NCBI RefSeq assembly: GCF_000801105.2
Contig: NC_079514.1
Span: 19,012,293 to 19,076,292 of the forward strand
Source: Raphanus sativus
Lineage: Eukaryota; Streptophyta; Magnoliopsida; Brassicales; Brassicaceae
Reading direction: 5' to 3'
DNA length: 64,000 nucleotides
The translations under genes and the position numbers were made by a program. Below the pieces are notes generated by a model. That model was not told where the DNA came from, searched no databases, and saw only the letters and a list, made by a program, of their open reading frames with translations. Of this stretch, positions 20,793 to 32,823 are shown in pieces. Each line of letters opens with the position of its first letter. The first letter of the stretch is position 1.

Positions 20793-23700
20793 TTAATTAG
20801 ACATCTTTTTGACAAATAACTCACTGCTGCTCCGCTTAACGTTCAGACAGTACTCGCTACCACATCGGCAATGGAACGGACGCGTCGGATACACCTGATC
20901 GTTGAACTCCACGCCATAATCCTGCAGGTAAGTCCAACACTTCTCAGAGAGAATCAAAAAAATAAACATGACTTGAATCCGAACTTGTGAAAGTTTCTAA
21001 ACGAAACAAATCTGTAAAGTGTGGGTGGAGAAACTTCTAACACACCCAGGTAAGTTCCTCCATGGCCTCGATATCTCTTGTTGTGAAGAGCCCAAGCTGA
21101 GAAAGAAAAAACACAGAGTAGCTTCCATTATTGTTTTAACATAACATACATAAGACAAGGGATTAGAAATGAAACCAGGATTTGTTTCATACATGATAGT
21201 AGTGCGAGTCCATATTCTCCACATGAACTGGGATCTCAATCAAATTTGCATCCACGCATCTGTACATATATATAGTACTACGGTTAGGAAAGTAATGAAA
21301 ATGAGAAGAAAACCAATTTTAAGTTCACCAAACGAGTTTCTAAGGCTAAGCATTTCGAAAATGGCCGAAACCAAACGATTCAAACTCTGTTTAAAGAAAC
21401 TGTGCTCGAAAAATCCCTGTACCTGTGATTGATGAACCTGGAGATATTTCCATAGTGCGTTCCATCAAGACAAAGAGCTCTGTTGACACCTGAGACTTGT
21501 TCAGAACCCCAGTGTGCATCCAGTATTACCGGAGAAGTAAGTTTCTCAGAGTTCCTGCGTTGGACCAGCTCTGAAATGGTCAATATCTCTCCAGCAAGCT
21601 CGCAGACAAATGCCCCCTTCGGCAGCTTTTCTAGAGTCCTGAGTCCCCAACCTCTCCCGCTGGGCCCATCGGACGTGAAAAACACCTGATTCAAGGAGTT
21701 AAAAGGAAATTGTTTTGTTCAGATTTCTCTGATATGCATAAACAAAGCGTAATCAAATTATATTAGGTGTTAAAACACTATTAAACAGTGAACCACTTAG
21801 CAAAAGGAATATGGTAAGGTGGATGCAGAAACCTGCAGCTTAGTGTGAATGCCATGTTGGACGACTCGGTTGCCACACTTCTCGCTACAGCCACAATTGC
21901 TCCAACATTCTCTGATAACCTTCCTCTTGCGATGCCCCTTGCACGGCTCCAGAGTCTCCTCGTTTCTGGCAACCTCTAATGGACATTCTTTGCAATACTG
22001 AACCAACTGTTTCTGCGTATCACGGGCTTCGGAGATACATTCTTCCAGGAAATCTTTCTGCAGGAGGCCATCTTTTGTGTATGTAAAGCCACCAAGTGCA
22101 GTTGCACAACTGCATGCCATTGATGGAGCCAAGCAATCTCCACAGCAAGAGGAGCAGCATTGGTCAACTTTCCCAAGTGAAAACTTCACTTCAGCATCTT
22201 GATACACAAGACTTTGGGCTATGTATCGAAAAGGTGGAGGAACCTTGGAATTGAATTCATTCACCCAAGGAATCTCAACAGCTTCTTTTGCAAGAGTGAT
22301 GTCACTGACGATGCTGATCATTCTAAACTCATCCGCAGAAATCTGGCACTCGGGAACAACTACCAAACCCGTGGATTCATCATCATTTCTGACCGTAGTT
22401 GCAGCAGACTTGTTTAATACATCAACCGGCTTGGTTTGCGAATTTTCTGGCGATTGGTTGGCTGAATTTGCCAGGTCATTACTGCCCTCAGCAGTAAAAG
22501 CCATCGCTGCTGCAGATTTCTTCAATGCATCAACATTTGTGGTGAAAGACGGCAGGTTATCTGGCGACTGGTTGGCTGTTTTATCTGCCTTGGTTGCAAG
22601 TTCCAGGTAGGAGCTAGCGATGTCGTTCAAAAAACGACTTACAGAAAAGTTAGGGTCCAGTATTTTGTACTGCCGGAGACACACATCCTCCATTGCTCTT
22701 CGTAGTTCATCCATAGAAGGTGCATGCAGACTGGAAGTTGCAGGAGCAAAACTCAGATTAATCTTCACTTCACCGGTTGCAGAAGAAGCTAATGCAAGTG
22801 TTGAAGATCCTTCTGGGGTTGTAGCCATCGTGTGCTCACTAGCTCTCTCGATAGTTGTTGGAGGAACGTCAGTAGCTGCTGTTGAACCATGCCGCTCTTC
22901 CAGATGACCATTTGTTTTCTCCGTCTCGGACATGGGAGCTGAAGAGTTCCCATTTTCCAAGGAATCTGAAGGAAGACACAAAGAGATGAGACACGAGACA
23001 CGTATCAGTTTTGAAATAAGTATCTTCATCACAACAAATAAGCAATGAAAGGAAGATTTAGTTAGTCCTATTTATCAAGAAGTACCTTGATTAGTAGAAG
23101 TGGAAAAAATATCTGTAACGGGCTCGTCTTTTGGCATAACGAGCGCACCAGCATCAGGGTCATCTTCGGTTGGTAGAGGATGAAATGGCAATAAGACAGG
23201 CGCCATTTCTTGGTCACGAGTTGTAGTCTCTTTTAAACTGGGACTGTTTGAAGCCGAAACAGAGCCTGCTTCACCTCTGCGCCGCAGCCTCTTTAAAGGG
23301 CGTTCAGGCTCATCCAAGGCATCTTCATCGTCTTCGACAGACTAATAATACATGAAATGGCAGAAGCTGAATGAATGCAAGAACATGAAGAAACATTACT
23401 CTTAACAAAACAAAGATATTCAGTTTGCATACCTCATGCGCCTTCCTCTTTCCTCTGTCAACTTCTGCAGCCTGAAAGATTTGATCAACAACAAAGCGAA
23501 GAAGGAATAAGAAATACAGTCTTTGAACTAACAAAAGGTAGATTGCGAGGAAATAACATACGCTGGCTTCAGCTTCGTCGGCCTTCTTCTCCTTTCCTTT
23601 TTTCTCTTCAGTGGCCTTTTCATGTGTTATATGAAAATGACATAAGTAGAGAGATAAGAACAGAGTGAATCAAATATGAGAAGAAAGAAATAGATACCTG

Positions 23701-23880
23701 AGTCTCTTGGCTTTCGAAGATAGCATCAGCGAGTGCCCTGTAGTTGTCCTCGGCTATTAACTCCCACTTCTTATCGTAAAGGATGAGAAGGTTCTTCAAG
23801 ACGGGCTTTGTCTGCGCTTCATCAATTCCAAGAGCCTTCATAGCTGTAATTGCTTTTTTGATATGAGCATTTGGTGCCAT
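20793..23880 (-). CDS. SUVR2: SUVR2-like SET-domain protein
   Basis: SU(VAR)3-9-related protein; Arabidopsis SUVR2 acts in transcriptional silencing with SNF2-type remodelers. Nine coding exons read from the minus strand: 23880-23698, 23615-23562, 23471-23433, 23341-23086, 22965-21833, 21685-21423, 21259-21193, 21096-21046 and 20921-20793. All are GT/AG with matching phases, giving 724 residues; I recall about 717 for Arabidopsis SUVR2. Domains: WIYLD at residues 1-60 (IKKAITAMKALGI); basic patches (RPLKRLRRR); a long Ser/Ala-rich middle; Cys-rich pre-SET (QCCSSCCGDCLA, CWSNCGCSEKCGN); SET with RGWGLRT, NISRFINHRC split by an intron, and LTWDYG; post-SET CRCGSEYC. No lesion seen. At least one 5' UTR intron (23902-24211). 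Its GST neighbour supports the assignment. Confidence 0.93.
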
Positions 23881-24330
23881 AGTTTTAATCCTAACAAGCT
23901 TCTGCAACAACAACACACAAATTGAAAGAGAAATTATAGCTTCTCAACTTACTAAATGTGGAAAGAAACAAAAGCTAAAAGCAGTTAAACATTACAAAAC
24001 TAAGAAACCAGACATCTAAGCTAGCAGTAAAGATCGAAATTTAGAAGCTAAACGCGCTAAGGGGCTTGGGACTGTGTCACTTGTTAAGAAGTTATCTAAC
24101 TTTCACAAACGCAAAACAAACCCTAATAACGATTATCCTCTTCAAGACAACAAATATCGTTTTCCGATACTCAAAAAATAAGAGGATCTCCCAAATTTAA
24201 CAACAACTTACGAAACGTGGAGAGGGTTAGGGTTTAGTGAAAGCTGGTAGAGCGAACAAGTCGAGGGTTTTGGATGCTTAGTAGCGAAACGTTTCCCGTG
24301 TAAAACGAACGAGAACGGCTTCAGAGCCAA
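23881..24330 (-). promoter_or_regulatory. 5' UTR with intron and promoter-proximal region of the SUVR2-like gene
   Basis: A GTAAGT donor at 24211 and a TTGCAG acceptor at 23902 frame a UTR intron; a short leader (AAGCTTGTTAGGATTAAAACT) precedes the ATG. Upstream, around 24215-24250, an AAACCCTAA/CTCTCC-type stretch resembles the telo-box and pyrimidine motifs common near plant start sites. Confidence 0.6.
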
Positions 24331-24947
24331 TGCCGGCGGCGACGGAAGAGTATTGCGTCGGCGCGTGAGAACACGCGAGAACTGTGCCAGGTGCTCTCGT
24401 TTCGTTCCTGTCGCTCGTTTAGCTACACAATGCGCCCACTGTTGACTGCCACTCTCTGGTGGAACCCATTACTTTATTCTCTCCTCCACTTACTGGGCCG
24501 GGCTTAATTGGGTCGACTCAAGTAGGCCTGGATAACGGTGAACCCATTACTTTATTCTGTCCTCCACTTGAGCGATTCGAGTTTAGTTGGAAAAGCTCTC
24601 TCTTTATAAACTCCCAATTGAAAAAAAAATTGTTTGGTTCGGTTTAGGCCTAGCATTCGAGTAACCCTTCCGGTATGGATACTATCCATTCGGGTATCGG
24701 TTTTTCGGATTTTGAAAAATGGTCTCATTCGAATATTACAAAAAATCAGATCGGATTCGAGTTAGATCCTCCCGGATCCGGATGGATTCGGGTTTATCCG
24801 AATAACCAAACTATTCAATTCTACTTGAATATTTTATATCTAAACTACTCAAACTTATCTAAAATAACTTAAATATCCAAAAATACTTAATTTATATAGT
24901 TCGAGATGGTTATTTTTTGTTCAAAAGTAACCAATTATATAATGTTA
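24331..24947. other. Intergenic DNA with a short direct repeat and a degenerate dispersed repeat
   Basis: GAACCCATTACTTTATTCT occurs at about 24462 and again at about 24540, each followed by a TCCTCCACTT segment. Bases 24670-24770 (CATTCGGGTATCGG, GAAAAATGG) resemble 33770-33880, so both belong to one old dispersed repeat. No gene seen. Confidence 0.55.
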
Positions 24948-24994
24948 TTAGGAGTTTTCCTGCGCCATGCGCATACATAAACTTTTCAAAAATA
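24948..24994 (-). mobile_element. Helitron 3' terminus fragment (candidate)
   Basis: On the minus strand the hairpin TGCGCATGGCGCA is followed after a few bases by CTAA and then T, matching the CTRR ending of Helitrons. Only about 47 bp is present before another Helitron start at 24995, so this may be an old copy interrupted by the next one. Confidence 0.4.
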
Positions 24995-25403
24995 TCTATA
25001 TATATAAAAAGATGTTGCTTCTCTCCCATGAAGACACGTCATCGCCAGCCTGGAAAGTCGTGCAAGGAGAGCATGACACGTCAGATCCAGCTTCTTAAGT
25101 CTGGCGATCTGTTTCGTTAATGATTCAGTGATGTGGGCTTCTTTAGTGCGTTGTATGGGCTTTCTGCTGCTGATAATGTTCATTATTCGGCCCAGCACAG
25201 CATAAACCATCTCTGCCCTAATTTCTTCGGAGAAGAGAATGAGAGAGGCGTCCCACATCTTTCGACGGCGAGATTGTGTCGTTTCCGCTTTCCTTCACCA
25301 AATGAAATGCTCTGAGTTAAGATTTCGTGATTAATCTACTCAGATCGCTCCCACACACGTGTATTCAAAGCAATCTTCAAGCTTAGAGGCGGTGTGATCT
25401 ATG

Positions 25404-25411
25404 TATAAATA
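25404..25411 (+). promoter_or_regulatory. TATA box upstream of the RPA1-like sequence
   Basis: TATAAATA about 30 bp before a leader that contains CTAGGGTTTTTTTCTC (about 25455-25470), a common plant 5' UTR start context. The first intron donor would be the GTAAGT at about 25550. Confidence 0.5.
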
Positions 25412-25693
25412 GAGGTGATCTTCGAATTTGTTTTATTCATCCTCATAGAGCTAACTCTAGGGTTTTTTTCTCTGATCTGAAGGCCGGGAAATGTACCTCC
25501 TTCGTTGAGGCAAGGCTCCTGAGTTTCTGAGAGGGCAGGAACGTAAGTTTGTTCTTCCCAATTGTTTTTATTTAGCAATATTCCGGTGATTTTCTTCGTG
25601 ATTATTCGTAATTTTAGTAAAATACCACTGTTTTTTTCTTAAATTACTTTCTGATTTTGTGTTTCAATGAATTGAACAATGTTTTAGGCTACC

Positions 25694-26580
25694 ATGATTC
25701 AAGCTACCATCAATGCCAGCCGGCTTCAGAGTTTCCGTTCGAAGCTTACCGCCGGGAAGATGTTCTCCCTCACCGGAATTGATGTCTCTCGGTGTGCTCA
25801 GAATCTCCGGCTCTCCGACTCTCCTCTGCTAATCTGGTTTAGTGAGGCAACATCCTTTGATGAGTAAAGTGAATGGTTTCTCCGGTTGCCCGAAGAATGC
25901 TTCCGGTTCCGCAATCAGGCCGAACTGGTTGGATTAGCGAACACCACTACACAGTTACCAGGTAGAGTATATCTAATTAGATTTAACAATTATATTTTCA
26001 AAACATAGCATCCAATGGATCTCTTTTGAAACAGAAGAATGGTTTAACGCACATGATATACTCTAAGATCAGCATGGATACCACGAAGGTTCCAGAAGCA
26101 ATATATAAGTTCATTCAACGCCAACCAAAGGTAATGAATATCTACCAGGGTTTGAATTATTATTTTTTGTTTGGAGAGTTATTACTAATTGGTTATATAG
26201 TTAGTCACTTCAGGTCTCTGTACAAGCTGTTGGTTCAATGTTGGGGCGTGATTTTCAAGGTTTTTTTCATAGAGCCCATATGTATTAGTGAAGTATATGT
26301 TTCTCACTTCAAGGTTTTTGCTTAAGATTTCAGGTAGTTTGAGAAGAGCTTGAAATCTGCAATTGAATCCATTAGAGGGAAACAATCAGTCGTTCACCAA
26401 GGTCAGTAACCACATTGTGAGGTCCATATTTTAAATTCCAATGGAATTTTAGTGAATAAGAAAACTAATGATCATGTTTGACAGATCCGGCAGGCAAGTA
26501 CAAGACATTCGAGAAGCAAGGAGAAGATTTGACAGCAATGGTGGGAGAAAGAAACCTTTGTCCTTCGGCTAGAAGATATG
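25694..26580 (+). pseudogene. RPA1/DUF223-like OB-fold gene fragment
   Basis: From ATG 25694, MIQATINASRLQSFRSKL then TAGKMFSLTGIDVSRC matches the N-terminal OB-fold of crucifer replication-protein-A1-like (DUF223) proteins, a single-strand-DNA binding family often found in Helitrons. A TAA in frame at about 25866 ends it after some 57 codons, though similarity goes on (WFLRLPEECFRFRNQAELVGLANT). Later pieces, e.g. MDTTKVPEAIYKFIQ near 26075 and FEKQGEDLTAMVGERN near 26500, look like further exons but are too broken to assign. Confidence 0.6.
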
Positions 26581-27121
26581 ACATTCGGTAGACTCTTTCA
26601 TATCCTTTCAAGTAGGATAAAGAACAACCATGTGTTGATCGTAAACCAGGTGTTGGAAAACCTGCGATTTCAGAAGAGTAAACTATCACCACACTGAATT
26701 TTAGATAACTTAACCATATGTTTATGTAATGCTAAGATACCACAATTCCACTTTCCAAACAGACTTCTTCGCAGGATTTGGTCTGTTTTTTTGCATATAG
26801 TAATCTTTCTAGACTACAGACCTTTAATCTTCTTCTCTGAATATTCTTCAACTCAAGTCAGTTTCAGTTAATAACAGTTGGTCAATTGATATGTTAGCTG
26901 CACATAGTAAGTTGACGACTGAATTCCTATAATTGAATCAAAAACGCTACAACTTAAAAAAAGAATTTTACGACACTACTTCCAGTGTTGTCGACACAAC
27001 AGTACAATGATTTATGTTCTAAAGACTTTTTCATATCCAACTACCGGTCGAAATCTGCATATCATGACTTTAAAGTAATTATTGGTTTGCTTCTACTTTT
27101 ATAACTTTATATTATAGTAAA

Positions 27122-30100
27122 CTAGGGTCAACCCGCCCTACGGGCGGGTAAATAAGAAAATAATAATATATAAACATTTTAAATATAAATGTATTCTTGT
27201 AATATTTTATTTTGCTATTTATTATTTTTTTAGATATTATAAAAATATCTCATTACTAAAAATCATATAAAATAATTATATTACATTTTTAATATTTTTC
27301 TATAATTGTTAGTATAAGTTTTATTAAAAATGTGATCCCTGGTTTTAAAAACATGAACTATTTTTTATTTTTATGTTTATTAGTTAAATTTACTCATATT
27401 TTAGTTATTTATATATTAATAATTGCTTACCTAAAACTATGTGAAAATAGTTGATTTACTGTAATTAAGAAACACATTTTTATTATTTTTTATGTTACAG
27501 ATTAAGTAAACCTTACTATCTAAATAACAGACTGCGATTTCTAAATAAATGTTATAGATTAATTTGTAGATATGATTTTTAATATTTATATCTAAACATA
27601 TATTTAGTTTCTTTATATATTTAGAAAATTGACTACAATATGTTATTATTAAACATAGTTTTTTATTTTATTTAAAATAAATTTTGATATATAACTTGTT
27701 AAAATATATTTACTATAACTTATATTAAATATAATTTACTAACTTATGTTGTATTTCTTAAATAATTTTGTAACTTTTAAAAATACTGAAAATGTATTTC
27801 AATATCTATTAGTATATGAAATTTATATTAGTTAGAGTTTATATCAAATCTACAAACAAAAAGCTGAATGGAAAATGTCAAGCCAAGATAATTGAGAGCA
27901 AAATCAATCTGTTTTATGCGGCCACAAGAAATTAAGGACATTGATAACTTATTTTTTTTCTCGCAGTGAAAGAGTATAGAGTCGACAAATGCATAGATGC
28001 TGAAATCAATTGGAGCAAATTACGGTAACGAAAATACTGCAAGGAAATGTGAGACCTCAAACATGGTGAATATTGTTTCTTCGTCAAACATGGTGACCAG
28101 TGATATATAGAGGAGACAGAACCAATAGACTAAGTAATATTTTGAAATGGCTACCTTATTAATTCTCGACCAAGTTACCATCCTATGACCATAATTTCAA
28201 TAAACAAACTTCACACTATAACATATAACACACACAACTGGGAAGAATTTGTAATTTACATATGATGCGAAGTGTATGACTGGCTAAAACCTATGGTAGT
28301 TCTTTTTCTCTCATTTATAACTCTTAATATTCTTGATAGTCTTCGAACACCAACTCTGGTATCACTCTCAGTCCTCCGTAATACCATTCATCCCATTTGT
28401 GTGAAAAATCTTTGGTTTCGTCTCAGCTTTCGATAAAGCCTGCCTAACGGACTCACCATTTTTTCTGATTTCTTGTGATGTACGCCAGAGAACAGTGACA
28501 CATCAGATAAGGCTAAATAAACTTGCTATCAGAGAAAGCTCAGTTTGTCTTCATTTATACTAAGATGGCTCGCAGATCCAGTAGGCTGATTATAAGTAAG
28601 TGTTGAAGCTGCATCGTTTTCTTTCCTCGCTTCGAGTCGTCACTGAGATGTCTCCGGTTGCGTTGGAAGAATGATTTCTGTCTAGGCTTCCATTTTTGCT
28701 TACTGTGAAAGCAATAAACCAACTTATAAATGAAGAACCGGGGTTTTGAAGCATCAGTTTATTCCTATTTACAGATTTGATACAATAATTATCGATGAGG
28801 ATAGTTTGCTGAAATACATATATACCTGTTGGGTTGGTGACTTATTAAGAGTTTAGGCTCTTTGATTGCTGTACGTGATTTTCCCGTATTCTTGGATACC
28901 AAGTTATTGCTTTTCTTTATACCAACTCCTCCCCTGCAAAAATATATATATTTAAATCTCTCAACACATGTGACATACATATAAGCATATTTGCGAAAAA
29001 TGGATTGATTGAAACCTTCGTTGAAGTTTTTCACCGTACTTAGTAACTTAGTGTTGATTCCATATCCAAGCGTAAGGCTTTGTGTTAGGAGGGTACTTAG
29101 ATAATGTCCAAGCGTAAGGCTTTGTGTTAAAGTACTGAATGAATATCAAGACCACATAAAAGACCAAAACATTGTCAGTCTAAAGTATATATTCATGATT
29201 GTAATATCATTCGATATTTGATTAAAGTTTAGGGTTCTTTCTATACCTTTCACATGAGAGCAAAAGAGGCAGCTCTGCGTTTCTCTGGATTAGATAATAA
29301 ATCCCCCCGCTTTATTCAGAAGCTCACTCAGACAACCTTCATACTGATGTTGTGGTAACATCTTAGCTAGTTTCACAATGAAGCTGGTTCTTTTCCCACA
29401 ATGGTGGTTGTTCAATCTTACAGAGAACAAACTCACACAAGAAAAAAGTCATCAAAAACTTCAATCTTGAATGAGTAAATCCGGCATGTTGTTTTTGGTC
29501 TCTTTCTCACCTAGGTTCTTCCTTTAAGAAGTTGTCTTCTCGTTAGAATCTCAGAGAAAACACAGCCAGCACTCCAAAGATCAACTGAGATGCCATAACA
29601 CATAATTAATCACTGTTTTTGGATATAAACTATTTCGTTAATGTGTTGAGCCCAAATAAAACAAACGCAACTAAAGAGCACAACTAAATCAGAAATTAAA
29701 GAGCCGCTAACAGAAAAAAAAAAAAAAAAAAAAAATGCCGAAGACACTACCACGCGACTGTGGCGATGATGTCCAAAGTACCTGAAACCAAGCATATATT
29801 TTAGATATATATCCACCTTCTGGCCTCCCAGAATCCGAGCAACCGCACCTGGATGGTGGAAAAACAGTGACCAGCCTTCAAATCACCAAGAAAAAACAGA
29901 TGAGTTAGACATGATTGGAGATTTTCTTTGTTTTCTAAAGAATCACAAAATGTGAGGATGATGTTCAAAGGTATAATAAGGCTTACCCTTTTATAGATAA
30001 AGAAAATCGCCTTAGAGTTGGATGAGTATCATTGAATGAGACGTCCTGCTTAATTCGCGTTGGTGGAGTTAATATCTCTTAAATCCGATGAATGAAGACA

Positions 30101-30532
30101 ACCTGTAACGTCTAGGGGACCGGACCGAATACGAAACGGCGGCTGCTTGATACCAAGGTTCTCAAAGACGATTCGTCTGACTCGATTTGATCTCCATTGT
30201 TGCTGGAGCTCGTTCATCACTGAGATGAAGACGGCTAACCCTAATTCTCACCACCGTCTTTGTTTCAAAATGCTAGATCGAGTTTAGTTCTTCTATGGCG
30301 GAGATGAAGAATAGGTTCATCCTCCTAAACAGAAAACGATGCGTTTCATTACATTTCGAGTTGCTAAGCCAAACATAAAATCCGTATACAAACTGAAGCC
30401 CAAATACATTTCATCCTCAATTAAATGAAACTAAGCACTTTTATAGAAGAGACACGTGGCGCATGTAGGAGAGACTAATTAATGACGTGGCACTCTAAAA
30501 AAAAGAGTGCTTTTCTTTATATAAATAGAAGA
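27122..30532 (-). mobile_element. Helitron carrying host-gene fragments (3.4 kb)
   Basis: On the minus strand it begins TCTTCTATTTATATAAAG at 30532 (after A) and ends with the hairpin CCCGCCCGTAGGGCGGG (27148-27132), spacer, and CTAG at 27125-27122 (before T). The interior includes a kinase fragment and other exon-like pieces (for example around 30120-30240, an open stretch after a leader with AGGGTTAG). No Rep/helicase domain was recognised, so it is likely a non-autonomous gene-capturing copy. The left 700 bp (27150-27850) is plain AT-rich DNA. Confidence 0.8.
29230..29600 (-). pseudogene. Captured fragment of a CDK-like Ser/Thr kinase
   Basis: At about 29596-29512 the minus strand reads YGISVDLWSAGCVFSEIL, then RRQLLKGRT. 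That is subdomain IX-X of cyclin-dependent-type kinases (conserved Asp of DLWS and the SAGC/SVGC block). After an intron-like gap, about 29360-29235 reads QHQYEGCLSELLNKAG and EKRRAASFAL, like the end of the kinase lobe with a decayed R-x-T/A-A-x-x-AL block. Both pieces share the Helitron's orientation. No ATP-binding lobe or catalytic HRD/DFG is present, so this is a fragment only. Confidence 0.6.
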
Positions 30533-30540
30533 TGGGGAAA

Positions 30541-31714
30541 ATCGCATAAAAAACACTCAGAGTGTCACTTACTAGCACTTTAAACCCTGAAGTTTTTTCA
30601 CTGACACTTTTAACCTTCAAAGTGACATTTGTATCATAAAAAACCTTCAAATCAAAAAGTTGACCTGTTCAGCAGGTAATTTTTAAAATATAATTATTTA
30701 ATTAATAAAATAAATAAATAAAATAAATAAAATAAATAAAATCGAAATTTTAATAAAATTCACAAAAATAAAAAAATTAAATTAAAATTTTAGAAAATAA
30801 ATAATTTTTTAATAAAATAAAAATAACTAAAATTTTATAATAAATAAGATTAAATTTAAATAGAGAAGAACTGTATAAAAAGTTCATAAATTTTTAAAAA
30901 TAGAAAATTCAAAATATATATTTTTAATTATAAGATTTTTTTTTCAAAAAATATATCATATCATCGTGGACAATAACAATTTCAAATATATCACTAGTGA
31001 CAATGATGGTTTCTGATTTTTATTTAACTTATGATTTTTTAATTAAATCTTACGATTTTTTTTTTTAATTTTCTGATTTTTATTTATTTTATTAATTAAA
31101 TAATATATTTTCATAAATATTTTTTTTCAATGATGATATTGGAAATTATCATTGGAGATATGACAATTATCGTCATTGTTAATGGTTATGTGAGAAACCA
31201 TCATCGTCACTAGTGATATATTAGAAATTGTTATAGTCCACGATGATACGATATATTTTTTGAAGAAAATCTTATAATTAAAAAATATATTTTTAATTTT
31301 CTATTTTTAAAAAAATTGTGAACTTTTTATTCAGTTCTTCCCTATTTAAACTTAATCTTATTTATTATTAAATTTTAATTATTTTTGTTTTATTAAAATT
31401 TTAGAAAATTACTTAATTTTAAAATATTTATTTAGTTTTCTAAAATTATAATTTAATTTTTGATTTATGTTTTTATTTTATGAATTTTATTAAGATTTTC
31501 GATTTTTATTTATTTTCAAATTTATTATTCATTTATTTATTTTATTTTATTAATTAAATAATTACTTTTGAAAAATTACCTGCTGAACAAGTCAAATTTT
31601 TGCGTTTGAGGTTTTTTATGATACAAATGTCACTTTGAGGGTTAAAAGTGTTAGTGAAAAACCTTCAAGGTTTAAAGTGCTAGTAAGTGATACTTTGAAT
31701 GTTTTTTATGCGAT
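30541..31714. repeat. Foldback element: giant imperfect palindrome of about 1.17 kb
   Basis: The left arm starts ATCGCATAAAAAACACTC, then CACTTACTAGCACTTTAAACC. The right arm is its reverse complement ending at 31714. Complementarity extends inward: the segment at 30961-31015 (TCATCGTGGAC, ATCACTAGTGAC) pairs with 31196-31247. Each arm is close to 590 bp with scattered mismatches. No coding frame. The architecture fits a foldback or long-inverted-repeat Mutator-like element; a matching target duplication was not found. Confidence 0.85.
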
Positions 31715-32630
31715 TTCATTTCATAATAATATAGTTTTACAAAATCCTGATCAAAATATTCAATGAATCATTGTTAGTTGATCCGAAAATGTAGTACGCA
31801 ATATATCTATTGAAAAATATAATATTATGAAATAAAATATTGTACAAAATTATGGTAACTTTTAAGGAAATAATGAAAACATATAATAAAACCAATGTAC
31901 AAAAACATTTTCAAAAGGTAATCAAATAAAAATAAAACAACAACCATTATACTCTAAAAAGCATCAATAATATTCGTTAAATAATCTTAATCAGTTTGGA
32001 TGATATGGTTTATTTGAATTTTTTTTAAATAAAATGTATATATTTTTAAATAATCATTTTCGATTGTTATATTATCTACATCAGTTGGTTTAAAACCTTA
32101 TTAAAGAAAAGATAAGTAACAATCGATTAAATATATATGACCTGAATCATACAAAAATAATAACATATATCATAAGTAAGGAATATCCCGCCCGTAGGGC
32201 GGGCCGACCCCAGTTTCTATATAAATAAATTTTCGATTTTCAGTATTTATATAATGATATGTTTCTTGTGTTGTTGGCCTCATCAGTTAGTGGATTATAT
32301 GTTGTTAGGGTATGTTTAGTGGAATTATTATTGTATGTAGCATGGATTTACGATTCGTTCTCACGGGTCTATCTTGTATTCGGTCAGAATCAGATAATGG
32401 TTACCAGATTATGTTGTTAATTTTGAATATAACAGAATTTTTGAAAGTATAGTCAAAAGACAGAAATGGTCTGGAAATACAAGGCTCACGCGTGCAGACT
32501 TTCTAAAAGACGTACAAACTTTACCAAATTAGCACCTGTATATTTGCTTATTTGCCTTTTTTTCGTTTTCAGATTTTTTATTGACTGAATGGAGTTCAGC
32601 TTCGAAGGAAGTATCAAAAAAGAGTAATTA

Positions 32631-32821
32631 CAGTGAAACTTCTATAAATTAATAATGTTGGAACCAAAACTATAATTATTTATTAATTTATAGAAATTAT
32701 TAATTTATCAATATATTAATTGAACCAAAAATTCAATTTGAAACTATAAAATTATATAAATTTATAGAGATTTTTAGAGTATATTAATTTATCGAATACT
32801 AATTTAAAGAGGATATTACTG
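32631..32821. mobile_element. Emigrant-like MITE
   Basis: CAGTGAAACTTCTATAAATTAATA at the left end differs at only a few positions from the recalled Emigrant terminus. The right end reverses to CAGTAATATCCTC, and TA flanks both sides (32629-32630, 32822-32823). 191 bp, non-coding, Tc1/mariner-type target. Confidence 0.75.
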
Positions 32822-32823
32822 TA

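Larger units (their letters stand above)
24995..32213 (+). mobile_element. Candidate RPA-bearing Helitron, interrupted by another Helitron and a foldback element
   Basis: A Helitron-like 5' end TCTATATATATAAAAAG begins at 24995 after an A. A matching-family 3' end lies at 32187-32213: hairpin CCCGCCCGTAGGGCGGG, then ten bases ending CCAG before T (the usual CTAG with one change). Between them lie an RPA1-like fragment (a gene type carried by plant Helitrons), the Helitron at 27122-30532 and the foldback at 30541-31714. Pairing these two ends is inference, since both are common family ends. Confidence 0.45.

Noticed and set aside
22221..22907. Plus-strand open frames opposite the large SUVR2-like exon
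   Set aside because: Complementary shadow of a well-supported minus-strand exon.
32631..32821. Possible tRNA- or SINE-like unit
   Set aside because: No A/B box or poly(A); TA-flanked inverted ends identify it as a MITE.
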